Shown here one piece after another: positions 39,179 to 49,291 of a stretch of DNA of 64,000 bases. The first letter of the stretch is position 1. The number at the start of each line of letters is the position of its first letter. The notes under the pieces were generated by a model. The model did no database searches. It was not told the origin of the DNA and saw only the letters and a list, made by a program, of their open reading frames with translations. The translations under genes were made by a program, and so were the position numbers. This DNA comes from Tricholoma matsutake (Eukaryota > Basidiomycota > Agaricomycetes > Agaricales > Tricholomataceae): the NCBI GenBank assembly GCA_026075535.2, contig AP026543.1, forward strand, positions 6,014,001 to 6,078,000, given 5' to 3'.

Positions 39179-40779
39179 TAGTGTTTTAAGGTCTAGTTCA
39201 GTCTGGTTTTTAGACAATGATGGGCCACAACCACAACCGCAACCGGTTGGGACTGCACCCTCATATCTACATAACTGGACCAAACCACCTAGGACCGGTC
39301 TTACAATACAAAAAGTACTCTACTAACTAATTTTTACTTTGTATTAAATAAAACTAATTACATGACACCCTGCAAGCAGGTGCTTGCAGCAGTGACAGGT
39401 TGCTAAATGAACAAAGAAAGAAAATATGAAGAAAAAAAAAAAAAAAAAAGGGCCCTGCCGTCTCGCATTTATAGCGAGTGGGGTCATGCCATTGTTGTGC
39501 TCGCTGGCCCCCCCGCTGTTCATTGTCCCTGTGTTGTTGTTGTCCCATGTCATTGTTGTCCCCATGTTGTCATTGTTGCATTGTCATTGTCCCTGTGTCA
39601 TTGTCCTCATGCTCATGGTTGTCCCTGCATTGTTGTCCCCACTGTTTGTTCGTTGTCCACCCTGTTCACTCATCATCCCAGCTGTTCATCGTCCCCAAGT
39701 TGTCCCTGCCATTTGTTGTTGGTTGGCATTGTTGTTTGTCGTCAGCACCTCCATCTCCCCCTATGAGCAGTGGCTCATATGCAGGTTGGCGGTGCTGTGA
39801 TGTGGTGTCAGTTGTTGTCATCCCTGGCTGCAGTTGCTGGTGCTATCTGGAGGTGGTGGTACCCGTTGCCACCCTGCGAGCAGAGGCTCACAGTGGGGGC
39901 ATGGGGGCAGCTCGGGGGTGTCTGGTGGGTGGGCAATGTCATTATCAACAAATAAGAAGAATCTAAAAAAGACAGACAGTTAGTTAATGTAAAAGATTAA
40001 TTATGAAAAACATACCCTGTGGCCCACTTTACAGGCGGGGAACATGGTGCCATGTCATCCGCTGTTGCCAGCACAGCGCTGAGATGGTGGTGATGTGGCA
40101 TGTATTGTTAGGGCATGATAAACAGGTGGAATCTCAAAAGAATAAAATGAATGAGTTAGTAGAAAAGAAATCAAAAAGAAAAAACTTACCTGGGACCTAA
40201 ACGATGCTAGTTGCCATTTGGGTCCACATTGCATTCGTTTGGCACCAGGTTGTTGTATTTGTTCATTTGCATCATTCTTGTGGGTGTTATGGGTGGTGGG
40301 TGCAAACTGAGAGTGGCTGGGTGCGGATAGAGAGTGGTGGTGGCAATGCAGTGTTGTTGGTGGCCATGGGAGTCATCTGGCAGATGGTGCTACTTTTTTT
40401 TTTGGGAGCAAGCACAACCAAATTGTCTGTGTGCTGCCACAGGGTATATAAACACCCACAAAATAATCTACTTTACCTCCCATCATGTCCCATTCTTGTG
40501 TGGATTCAAGTCAGGTAGTATAAATAGGAATTATATTAGTATTATTATTTCTTAAAGTATATGTACTATATATACAATGTATACCACTGTGCGAAGACTG
40601 GTTGCAACCAATTGCAACTGGTTTTCAAATGGTTTTTGAATATTTTAGAATTGAGGCAACCAGCAACCCAACTGATCCCAAACCGAAGCAACCGCAACCA
40701 ATGGTCTGGTTGCATTCGGTTGCATTCGGTTCAGTTTCAGTCATTTTTTTGGTCCATTGAACCAGACCTTTAAACACTA
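39179..40779. mobile_element. Non-autonomous hAT element hAT-N1, copy c
   Basis: Starts TAGTGTTTTAAGGTC and ends GACCTTTAAACACTA, flanked by TTAATAGT (39171-39178) and TTAATGGT (40780-40787), an 8-bp duplication with one G/A change. Inverted relative to copy b. Interior again carries three GCGAGC/GCTC palindrome units (about 39372, 39760, 39878) and an A18 tract near 39428-39449. It splits Gy1-B gag, which resumes at 40788. No transposase. Confidence 0.92.
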
Positions 40780-40787
40780 TTAATGGT

Positions 40788-41257
40788 CCTCAGTGCGGCT
40801 GTATGTGCATTGAGGTTGACGGTCTCTCTTTCTGGTGAAGGGAGAGTTCTTGAGGTGCCTGTATGTGCCTCGAGGGGTTGGGGTACGCTCAAATCTTTTG
40901 GAGCATGCCAAGGGGAGTCTGGGCCTGTCAGCGACAGGTGCAACATACCTTGGGCAATCTTAATGGGAGGGGCTTTGTTCTTGTTCCAGGTCTTTGCCTT
41001 GGCTGTCGGGGTTGGGATCGTTCTTCTGCAAGGGAGAAAAGAAGAAAAAATTGGTTGTAGCAGCAGGCGAAAAAGCAATAAGAGCGATGATTTGAGTGCA
41101 AAATACTTGAGTCAGGTCCTAGCAATGGATTTGCTTCCATCGCTGATTACGTTGGGAATTTTCACCCTTCATGGGAGAGGTTCAGGGTCATGGTGATGAC
41201 GATCGCTGATGGGGCAATGTTGAGCAAACTCTATACAAGTTTGGGTGTTCAAAAAAG
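40788..41257 (-). pseudogene. Gy1-B gag start and leader
   Basis: Corresponds to Gy1-A 3350-3799. Minus-strand frame 41078-40783 reads TPTAKAKTWNKNKAPPIKIA, LSVPQPLEAHTGTSRTL, ERETVNLNAHTAALRT, as in copy A (LSVPQPLEAHTGTSTNL). 41080-41257 is the untranslated leader, ending CTTTTTTGAACACCC next to the LTR. Confidence 0.7.
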
Positions 41258-41456
41258 TGTGGTAAGTTGGAGGGGGGTCTTCTTAAGATCACACACCAAG
41301 GAACACAAATTACATATATTGTTCATGTATGGTAGTGAAGGTACAAAAAAATTTGTTTATGTAATAAGAAGGCTGGTCCCTTTATAGGGGCCAGCCAAGG
41401 CAATAGCATAGAAATATAATATATACAAATGCGGGGTCAAGCCCCGGGTCACCACA
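41258..41456 (-). repeat. Gy1-B 5' LTR
   Basis: 199 bp, TGTGGTAAGT...GGTCACCACA on plus. Contains GGCTGGTCCCTTTATAGGGG, an inverted repeat with CTATAAAGG (minus strand) at its centre, the likely TATA box (about 41371-41398). Confidence 0.93.
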
Positions 41457-41461
41457 GTAGA

Positions 41462-42126
41462 CCCATTGCTCAGAGATAAAAACATGCATCGAGAGCAGGA
41501 GAGATGTGTGTCACTTACCGCTTTGATGCCGCTTTGCTGCTCATCATCACATACACCAACAATCTCCTTATTTGGGGGGGTAGGGGGACCTACTTGAGCC
41601 ATCAACCATGTCCATGATCGCCTGCTTGTCTAAAACAAGCTCCAGATATCAAATTTTGCCCAAAGTTTGGGGGTTCCATTTTTTTTTTCACAGCCTGGGG
41701 CTGGACTAACTAACCGGGTCCACATCTGGCATTCAGATTCCTGAGCACCCTTGGCTACCCAATACAAAAATTTTCAGGTTATGTGCTGTTATGGTCAGCC
41801 ACTCCCTGATGATGCTGACAAGGTCTCATCACTGCTTCCTTGAGAGTTGACAGTGGCCACAGTGGTCTATAATCTCAAATTTTATAGAATATTCCAATAT
41901 GCACTACTCTAGACAATCTACATCCCTCAGATTATCTGCATGACTCGTGGCACTTGAAATATTACTTGCACACACCTTTTTGGCTGGACTCAAACTCACT
42001 CTTTCAAAACTCAACCAAAAAATAAGCAAATTACATGTTGCTCTAGAGCTCAATTACTAGTAAAAAATTTACTACAAGATCATGTGGCCTGGTTGTTGAG
42101 ATATGGCTTGCAGAAGATTCATGGCT
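41462..42126. other. Unassigned sequence between Gy1-B and gypsy E
   Basis: Continuous in origin with 26487-26883 (across GTAGA) and with 48054 onward (across TATTT). A minus-strand exon-like stretch (about 41632-41520) reads AIMDMVDGSS in one frame and AQVGPPTPPNKEIVGVCDDE in another, bounded by TTTTAG and GTAAGTGAC. I cannot name a family. The remainder is A/T-rich without a gene. Confidence 0.4.
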
Positions 42127-42131
42127 TATTT

Positions 42132-42329
42132 TGTAACAGAAGTACTCTTGTACAACTGGCACTCAGAGGGAGCAGAACGATGTAAACTGGAAGTTGGTAT
42201 GAATTCAAGAGTGAATGAATATCTAAGACATCATATGAGAAAGGTCAACCTACATACATGTGACTGTGTGTATTAGTAACATGGTGGCTATGGTATGGAA
42301 CTGGTAAGAGAATACGGAATTTTCTTACA
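42132..42329 (-). repeat. Gypsy E 3' LTR
   Basis: TGTAACAGAAGTAC...TTTTCTTACA on plus, 198 bp. The adjoining minus-strand sequence CAATGGGGATGGTGCGAG (42330-42347) serves as a purine-rich tract. Confidence 0.93.
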
Positions 42330-42366
42330 CTCGCACCATCCCCATTGAAAAAAAGAAAATGATCTC

Positions 42367-42768
42367 TCAGGCATGGTTCTCAGCTTCCCATTTTGCTAAT
42401 GCCTCTGTGTCAATGAGTTCTGATCTTGGCAGCCATAAGTCATGTTCAGGGCCATATCCCATCCATCGAATGAGGTATTGGTGGCCCCTCCCATGAGGCC
42501 ACCTGTCGAGGATCCGGTTGATGAAGTATTCTGTAGTCCCATCCACTGTGATGAGAGGTTGGGGTGGGTGGTGTGCCTGTGAAGGGAACAGGTCATCATT
42601 GTTCGGTATGTGTGGTCGCAAGTGGGAGATGTGGAATGTTGGGTGCACTTTGGACGAGGCTGGTAGTTGAAGGGTGTAAGAGGACAACACCGGGTAAGCT
42701 TTCAGAACTTTGTATGGGCCATCAAAGCATGGCATGAATTTGGCGATGCGCCCATCTTTCACCTGCAT
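42367..42768 (-). pseudogene. Gypsy E pol C-terminus with chromodomain
   Basis: Open for 133 codons: AKFMPCFDGPYKVLKAYPVL, HPTFHISHLRPHIPNNDDLF, then EYFINRILDRWPHGRGHQYL and IRWMGYGPEHDLWLPRSELI, a chromodomain with the E-x-I-L-D-R start and W-x-P-x-x-x-L end. Ends AENHA*. One of the best kept segments of the element. Confidence 0.88.
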
Positions 42769-42779
42769 ATAGTCTCTTC

Positions 42780-43590
42780 ATTGATGCGCCATTGCCAGTA
42801 AGACTTGGTCTCCTACTTTGTATGTGGGGTCAGCATTCCAATCTTTGTTGGACTCGTGTGCTTTGCTGCGAGGAGGCAGTCCTTTGCAGCATTTGTCTGT
42901 TCCTCCATTTTGTTCATGAAGTTTTGTGCAGCTGTAATGTTGATAGTGGCATCTGATGGCGGTGTTGTGGAAATGAGGGGTGGGAGCAGTCTTGGGAATC
43001 TCCCTGTCTTCAGCATGAAGGGTGAAAGTCCTGTGGATGCATTGTATCTGTTCATGATGTTGAAATGCACTTTTGGGAGTGCTCTGGCCCAACCTTTCTG
43101 ATTATGTTTGACATGGAAGCATAGGCACTGGATTACTGTCTTGTTTGTCTGTTCCAATGACCCATTGGTCTGAGGATGGTATGAGGTGGAGAGTTTGTGC
43201 TGTATACCCGTGAGTTTCATCAACGCTCACCAGAATTTTGAGATGAACAATTTGTCTCAGTCACTGATGATCTCCAGTGGGCAACCATTTTCACAGTACC
43301 ACTTGTTGAAGACAATGTATGCAAATTCTTCGGCGCCCATGTCAGATTTGCATGCTGACAGCTGTATGTCCGCTCCTAGCCTGTCTGTCATGCTGACTAT
43401 AGCGTCGAAGCCATCATCTCTAGGAAGGGGGCCCACAAAGTCAATGGCCACTGAGTTGAATCTGTTATCAGGAATTGGTAAGGGGTGCAAGGGTCCAGCT
43501 CGTTTAGAGGTGCTTGCTTTGTTTCACTGGCAGTCGGGGCATCCAGGTACATATCCACATGCCAAGTCTCTTCTCATGTTGGGCCAGTAG
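42780..43590 (-). pseudogene. Gypsy E integrase core
   Basis: 43490-43257: VAIDFVGPLPRDDGFDAIVS (first Asp), FNKWYCENGCPLEIISD (second Asp before a stop). 43223-42813 continues: GIQHKLSTSYHPQTNGSLEQ, WARALPKVHFNIMNRYNAST. The HPQTDG-ER motif is HPQTNG-EQ: the catalytic Glu (SLEQ) is present but the neighbouring Asp is Asn. The HHCC finger upstream (about 43640-43545) has stops. Confidence 0.85.
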
Positions 43591-43724
43591 AAGTCGTCGC
43601 GCAGATTAGTGTAAGATTTCTCCATTCCAAAGTGGCCGAGGTTGTCATGGGCCAGTTGGAAAAGGTGCTCATGCAGGTGTTTGTATTTGGGAATAATCAA
43701 GCGATTCTCAATGAAAAGTAGGCT

Positions 43725-45430
43725 GTGCCTGAGATTGATGTGAAGCTTTGTGTCTACAACTCCTCATTTAAGATTGTCGAGGATGCTGACGCACCAAGGG
43801 TCCTCTCAATACCCATTTTTGATACGTGTGATGAGTTTTGGGTTGCTCTGTATGGTGAACATGGAGGCAGTGATCAAGATGGAGGGTATCTCATCAATGG
43901 AGTCAGGGAGTCGGGACAGTGCATCAGCGACTGTATTTCATTCACCATTGATATATGTGATTGTGTATTCATACTGAGATACTCCATCCATTGTGCTTGT
44001 CATTGGGAAAGGTCTCTCTGGAAGTCAAAGTTTTGCAGTGTCTTGTGGTTGGTACGGATGTGGATGTGTGTTCCAAGTAAATCAACTCTCCACTTTTGCA
44101 GCACTCACACGATTGCGAGCATTTCTTGTTCATGAACAGGGTAGTTTTGTTCAGCACTATTCAGCTGTCTGCTCTTGAATGCAACAGGCCGGGCTGACTC
44201 CCATGAGGGGCCAAAGGCAAGGATGGTGCCCATGTGTCGCTTGCTAGTGTCGCACGTCATGAAAATCTTGTTATCTCCGGGACTTTCATGGTTGATTGTC
44301 GTGAGGCAGTCCCAGCTCACAACCAGACGTTTTATGCTCTCGAACGCGTATTGGTGTATCGAGGTCCACTGTGGGAAGGAAGTGTTGCATTCTTTGCATG
44401 TAAGCAGTGTCAGGACAGCTGTGTGTTCTGCAAGTGTCAGCAGGAAAACTGAGATATATCTGACTAAACCCAGGAATTGTCGAGCATGTTTGGCTGATTT
44501 CAGTGCTGGCCAGTTAAGGATCCATTTGACTTTGGAATCATCAGCCTCGATCCCTCGCACTGAGATGTGATGGCCAAGGAAATCAATCTCCATTGTGAAT
44601 AATGTTGATTTCTTTAGAGAGCAGCATAATTCAGCTTTCTGAAGGGCCTCGAGGATGAGCACCACATTCGTCCTGTGTTCTGCCAGTGAATTAGACCAGA
44701 TAATAATGACATCCAGATAAATGTGGCAAATCTTCCCTATGTAGTCCTTGAGTGCAAGAGTTACTCATCACTGGTGTGTTGCAGGTGAGTTCCTCATGCC
44801 CATTGGCATTACCACCCATTCCCATAGTCCAAATGGTGTCAGCATAGCTGTGTATTTGACGTTATCAGGGTGCACCAATGTTTGAAAGAATGAGTTTGTC
44901 ATGTCTATTTTCCCCCGAATCTTCCCCTTTGCGCAGTCAGTGAGGATATCATTGATACGTGGTAGGGGATAATTGTCAGGAACAGTCAAGCGATTCAGGT
45001 GTCTGTAGTCATTCACCCATCGCGGTAGTACCATTGGGTCGGCCTTTGGGATGATGAAGGAGAGGCATACAGAGATGAGGAGGGCCAAATCTGACCAGCA
45101 GCAGCATGTTGGTCAATCAGTGTCTTCCACCCAGCATGGTATTTTTGGGGGCATGAGTAAGTGTGAGCAACCAAGATGGGTGCTCCAGGGAGAAGCTTGA
45201 TATGGTGGAAAACATCTCATGGGAGATCTTTCACATGGGGAATGTTGGTTGGGAACCAGTCAGCATATGATTCTTTCATTTTTTTGTCCAATTTTAACAG
45301 CGTGGCTTTACCGGCAAGCTGTTCAATCCAGCTTTTAATTGACACAATGATATCTGGTGGTCCAGTGGTGAATGGTTCCATGTCGAATCATTCACAGTTT
45401 TCTGCGAATAAGGCCATGAGTTCCATATGA
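43725..45430 (-). pseudogene. Gypsy E reverse transcriptase and RNase H, YLDV box
   Basis: 45088-44768: MVLPRWVNDYRHLNRLTVPD, GKIRGKIDMTNSFFQTLVHP, FGLWEWVVMPMGMRNSPATH. The catalytic box (about 44715) reads HIYLDVIIIWSN, with Val in place of the second Asp. 44665-44105: DFLGHHISVRGIEADDSKVK, RQFLGLVRYISVFLLTLAEH, IFMTCDTSKRHMGTILAFG, YPVHEQEMLAIV. RNase H continues below 44105 with stops (QVDLLGTHIHIRTNHKTL, DALSRLPD regions). Confidence 0.85.
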
Positions 45431-45593
45431 ACCAGAGTCCTCGATTTGTGAGCGGCTGTTTGCCCTGACTTGATTCATTGTGCCTCAAGTTTGCGCCACT
45501 GATGTGGTGTTCTTACAGGCAGTTTCTGATTTGACTTTGCATTGGGTGGGTTTAAAGGGTCAAAGCCTGATTCTTTGGCTATGGCAGTATGGA

Positions 45594-45838
45594 TAGGGAT
45601 CTGCATGGGTTTTGTGTACCTGTATGGGTTACGGGTATGGGTACATGTGGGTAGGGGTATGGGTCACGATGGTCCTACCCGTGAGCTACAAAATGCACTA
45701 AAAATCAATTCTTGACTGTTTTGCTTGATTTTTAGTGCATTTTGTAGCTAAGACCTGTGGGTTCACGGGTAAAACCCGCAATGAGTATGGGTACGGGTAC
45801 AGTGCAAAATACCCATGGGTTACCCGTGCAGATCCCTA
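45594..45838. mobile_element. hAT-type MITE with TAGGGATCTGC termini
   Basis: TIRs TAGGGATCTGCATGGGT and ACCCGTGCAGATCCCTA, flanked by a perfect 8-bp duplication AGTATGGA (45586-45593 and 45839-45846). 245 bp, with an inner inverted repeat GAGCTACAAAATGCACTAAA / TTTAGTGCATTTTGTAGCT and G/T-rich ATGGGTA subterminal repeats. The TAGGGA start recalls hAT-1 (4902-8905), a possible source of transposase. Confidence 0.95.
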
Positions 45839-45846
45839 AGTATGGA

Positions 45847-47477
45847 GATGAGCATCAACAACAATTTTATTCTTCACTAGAAAATCGAGTCCTAGAATAA
45901 GGTCAGTATGGAGGTTGGGGCAAATGACTGCATTGATCGCACATGACTTCCAAACAGCGTCTGGTGATTGGACAAGTAATTTACAATAATGCATTAAGAC
46001 GAGAGGACTGGAATTGAAAGTAATTTTCTTTGTCAAAGGCACCAGAAACCAAAAGAGTCTTGAAAAGTGGTCGAGGTGTGAGGCAAAGTATTTCTGCGAG
46101 GTTACTAGAAATCAAGACTGTGGGGGAACCATGGTCAATAAGGGCTTCCATGGGTGTAGGCGCACAGGTGGTGGGTGTGTCGATGCAACAAGTCCAGACA
46201 AGATGGGGAGGGAGAGAGAGTGATGGAGGCACGTACTCATCTGCTTCATTTGTGTCCACAAATTCGTCTGAATCTCCATTGCTCACATCATCCTCAAAGA
46301 CAGCTGCTCCTTCAAAGACGGCGGCGATGGTGGTGGTGCCTTGCTTCTTCTTCTCGTATGCCACTCTGGCCTTGGTGGCATGCGCAGGTGTCACCTTTTT
46401 GCAGTCTTCAGCTGTTGGACAGGGGTTGGTGCAGTTGCGGCTGATATGTTCCATGTAGAAAACTCAGCACTTGAAGCATCCTTGGTGAAGCTTGAGTAGT
46501 TCCTTCTCGGCGTCGGTGAGAGGTACAAGAGGTGTGGAGCTGCTGTATGTGGGGGTGGAAGTGGAAGTGTCATTGGATGTGTTTGGGATGCTTGAATCGC
46601 ACAAAACATTGCCAGCCTTTGTAGCACGAGCTACCCACCCAGAACCTCGGGCAGCTTGAAGGTCCAATTCCAAGAGTTGAAGATGCTCCAACCAGTCATC
46701 AAAGTCTGTGATAGCATCAAGAGTTCCCTTGGTGGCACCCAGGGCCATGCCATTGTTCGCTTTGTAGAGTCGCTTCAATCTGTCAGAGAGTTGGGGAAGT
46801 AAATGAAGTCAGAAACAGTCTTTGGGGATGTGATATGGGGATTTAGCAGCTCTGAGCTCGTTGTTTGCATTGCGGACTTTGTTAACCCAGGTCAAGAAAT
46901 TCATGGAACCCTGAATGGCAATTTGGTCCTGCACGAGGTCGTCCTCCCAGGTATGGGGCAAGAATTTCTTCTTGAACGTGACAAGGAATTTGGGGAAGGT
47001 GAGTGCTATGAGCCGAGCTTCTTCAGCCAAGATCCATGACTGCACAGCGCTGGACTCGAAGTTGTAGATAATCTTTCCTATGTGGTCGGCCGCATCAATG
47101 TCTTTCATCAAAAAGTAACGTCGGCAAGCATTGTCAAATTGACGCATGACATGGACTGTCAAACATCCGGCGGATAAGATGGGAGCTGCAGAAGGGGACA
47201 CCTGGCAGACTTCTGCTGGCGCATACAAGGGGTCAACAACTGGGGTCATGGCTGTAGGGTGAACAGGGCAGGATGCAAAAGATTCTGAGTCTGAGTCAGA
47301 TGACGGGATGCATCTGAGTGTGAGGTTACGTGTTTGTTGAGGAAGAGGGGGGGGTGACGCATTTAAAGAGGTCAAGGGTGACGATGTGGCTGAGACGGGG
47401 GGTGGTGTGGCAAGTCGTGCTCGACTCCTGGTGGTGAGCGGGGTAGGCAGTGATGGGAGTTGAGACAGGTTGTACAT
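45847..47477 (-). pseudogene. Gypsy E gag, zinc knuckle and retropepsin
   Basis: 47477-46809: MYNLSQLPSLPTPLTTRSRA, VMRQFDNACRRYFLMKDIDA, WILAEEARLIALTFPKFLVT, FLTWVNKVRNANNELRA. After a stop, 46778-46464: LKRLYKANNGMALGATKG, then GCFKC*VFYMEHISRNC, the knuckle with a stop inside and spacing C-x2-C-x6-H-x4-C. 46454-45981: MEALIDHGSPTVLISSNLAE, the protease with D-H-G at the active site, then a retropepsin-like tail (LHTDLILGLDFLVKNKIVVD, 45920-45850) before the MITE. Confidence 0.86.
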
Positions 47478-47850
47478 TTCTGTTGGAGGGGGTGTAAGAG
47501 GGTGGTTGCAGTAAGAAAAGGATACCAGGTCAATTGAGGTTATATGTATTTGACAGGTGTTGCCTTTTGCATGGGGATTGGGGCAAACCTAATCACTCAG
47601 GCGTGATAAGATGATAGGCTCACGGTTGCAGCAGGTAAGGTTCCCGAGTGCTTTTCGCTTAAAAGGGTTTGATTTGGCTCAGAATAGGCAGACTTCATTC
47701 TCTTTGTGGCAATTAATTGACAGCTTGTGGCATACGGTGGGGTGCGGTGTTTGCATGGAGATGTGGACAGCTGGGTTTTTAAACAAGTGATGCAAGTGGG
47801 GCGGTTTTGATTGTCAAGGAGTCCAGGCCAAGTTCGAGTTTAAAAAAAAG
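47478..47850 (-). other. Gypsy E leader (untranslated)
   Basis: Between gag start and the 5' LTR. On minus it begins CTTTTTTTTAAACTCGAACT. No TGG-type primer-binding site adjoining the LTR was recognised. Confidence 0.6.
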
Positions 47851-48048
47851 TGTAACAGAAGTACTCTTGTATGACTGGCACTCAGAGGGAGCAGAACGAT
47901 GTAAACTGGAAGTTGGTATGAATTCAAGAGTGAATGAATATCTATGACATTGTATGAGAAAGGTCAACCTACATACATGTGACCACGTGTATTAGTAACA
48001 TGGTGGCTATGGTATGGAACTGGTAAGAGAATATGGAATTCTCTTACA
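47851..48048 (-). repeat. Gypsy E 5' LTR
   Basis: TGTAACAGAAGTAC...ATTCTCTTACA on plus, 198 bp. Differs from the 3' LTR at 10 sites, several as CA on one side and TG on the other. Confidence 0.95.
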
Positions 48049-48053
48049 TATTT

Positions 48054-48389
48054 GTGCGAAAAATTCATCAAAATCACACAACCACCAACTTTGATGCAAA
48101 CAGAGATAGACCAGCTATTAGAGCACTTCAGCAATCCCATTCAAAGTGGAACCGAATGATGGAAAAATGCCAAGCTTTGAGTATTCCCACCAGCTCCACT
48201 AGTGATTCATCATCGCCCCACTCAATCCAGCTCAGTTATTTGTTGCATGTGACCCAGAACTGCTTGATCAAAACTGATGCATAGTCACAGGATTGAATGC
48301 ATTTTGTGTCTTATAAGTTATGTCTCGTTGACTATGGCACACTGAACCACCACTCCTAGTAAAGAGAAACTTATCTGCTTGTTCTACTT
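48054..48389. other. Unassigned sequence between gypsy E and Gy3
   Basis: A plus-strand frame ending at 48284 reads DRPAIRALQQSHSKWNRMME before a Ser-rich stretch. No family recognised; possibly the continuation of the unit at 41462-42126. Confidence 0.35.
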
Positions 48390-48394
48390 GTCAG

Positions 48395-48805
48395 TGTTAG
48401 GAAACAGCCCCATTACCTAATAAAATTTCATTTTCATTTTATTATGTTGAATTACACTACATTACACCAAATGACGCCAAATGACACTACACTTTGATAG
48501 CGTGAGAATATTATTTCGCACGCATCACTATGTATGTGCCTGTACGCATGCGTTGGTAACAACAATGTACAATATATGTAACATAGTATATAAACCCTAA
48601 ATATATGCCTAGGGGACCCCAGTTGTGTTCTCTTAGGTATTCCACCTACGTTTTCAGTGTGAAAGGCCTATCTCAACAAACTCACCTATTAATAACCCCT
48701 CACATCAAACCATCAATTTCCCCATCATGCGTGTGGATCCCGCCCCCTTCTTGTAGAGAGAACCCGCACGGTCTTAGCTAGCAGATAGTGGGTGTCGCCC
48801 TAACA
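48395..48805 (+). repeat. Gy3 5' LTR
   Basis: 411 bp. Contains ATATATGTAACATAGTATATAA near 48560-48595, a likely TATA region, followed by CCTAAATATATGCC. Confidence 0.95.
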
Positions 48806-49291
48806 GAAGAACACAACTTCCCATATCAGTGCGCCTTCTCTTACTTGCACATACATCATTGTTTCACTGCACCACATCCGATTACTCATCCTTTCGGCAC
48901 GAGCCGGAAGTACTTGTATATACGTAATCTACCTTTTCTTTTGTAAGCTGACACCAGGCCTCGCCTTACATTGCGACTGCCAGTGATCGAGAGGCAGCAC
49001 TCGTCATTAGGACAGCTGCAACCAGACAACTGATCGGATCTGGTTTAGTTACAATTTACATTACTCTATTTGGACGACTATTTTAGTTACAAGCTGAATT
49101 CAGTGATATCTCCGAGATCAGGCACTGTTGGAAGGGTTGTTGATCTGAAGTGTCAAAATAGGTGCCCGAGGAACGACGAACCATTGACAAACCTCGACAA
49201 ACCTTATCACGTGACCCATAGACATTTGGAGAGGTCTCGAAGAAAAATTTTGAATTTGTCGAAGAAGTGATTCATCACAGATTCTACAATT
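48806..49291 (+). other. Gy3 leader (untranslated)
   Basis: 486 nt between LTR and the gag ATG. Starts GAAGAACACAACTTCCC; I could not match this to a tRNA. Short frames only. Confidence 0.6.

Larger units (their letters stand above)
26889..41456 (-). mobile_element. Ty3/gypsy retrotransposon Gy1, copy B (full length with nested insertions)
   Basis: Both LTRs (26889-27060 and 41258-41456) are present, flanked by a perfect 5-bp duplication GTAGA (26884-26888 and 41457-41461). Order on the minus strand: 5' LTR, gag, protease, RT, RNase H, integrase, chromodomain-like segment, extra ORF, polypurine tract, 3' LTR. Five later insertions inflate it: hAT-N1-c (39179-40779), S2-b (36765-38084), MITE P2 (36480-36659), S1 solo LTR (33286-33456) and S2-c (27698-28733). 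Without them the element would be about 10.2 kb, long for gypsy, because of the extra ORF. Confidence 0.92.
42132..48048 (-). mobile_element. Ty3/gypsy retrotransposon E (full length)
   Basis: 198-bp LTRs (42132-42329 and 47851-48048) with a perfect 5-bp duplication TATTT (42127-42131 and 48049-48053). Minus-strand order: gag, zinc knuckle, protease, RT, RNase H, integrase, chromodomain. One hAT MITE (45594-45838) is nested between protease and RT. Many stops; dead. The two LTRs differ at 10 positions, nine of them transitions. Confidence 0.95.
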
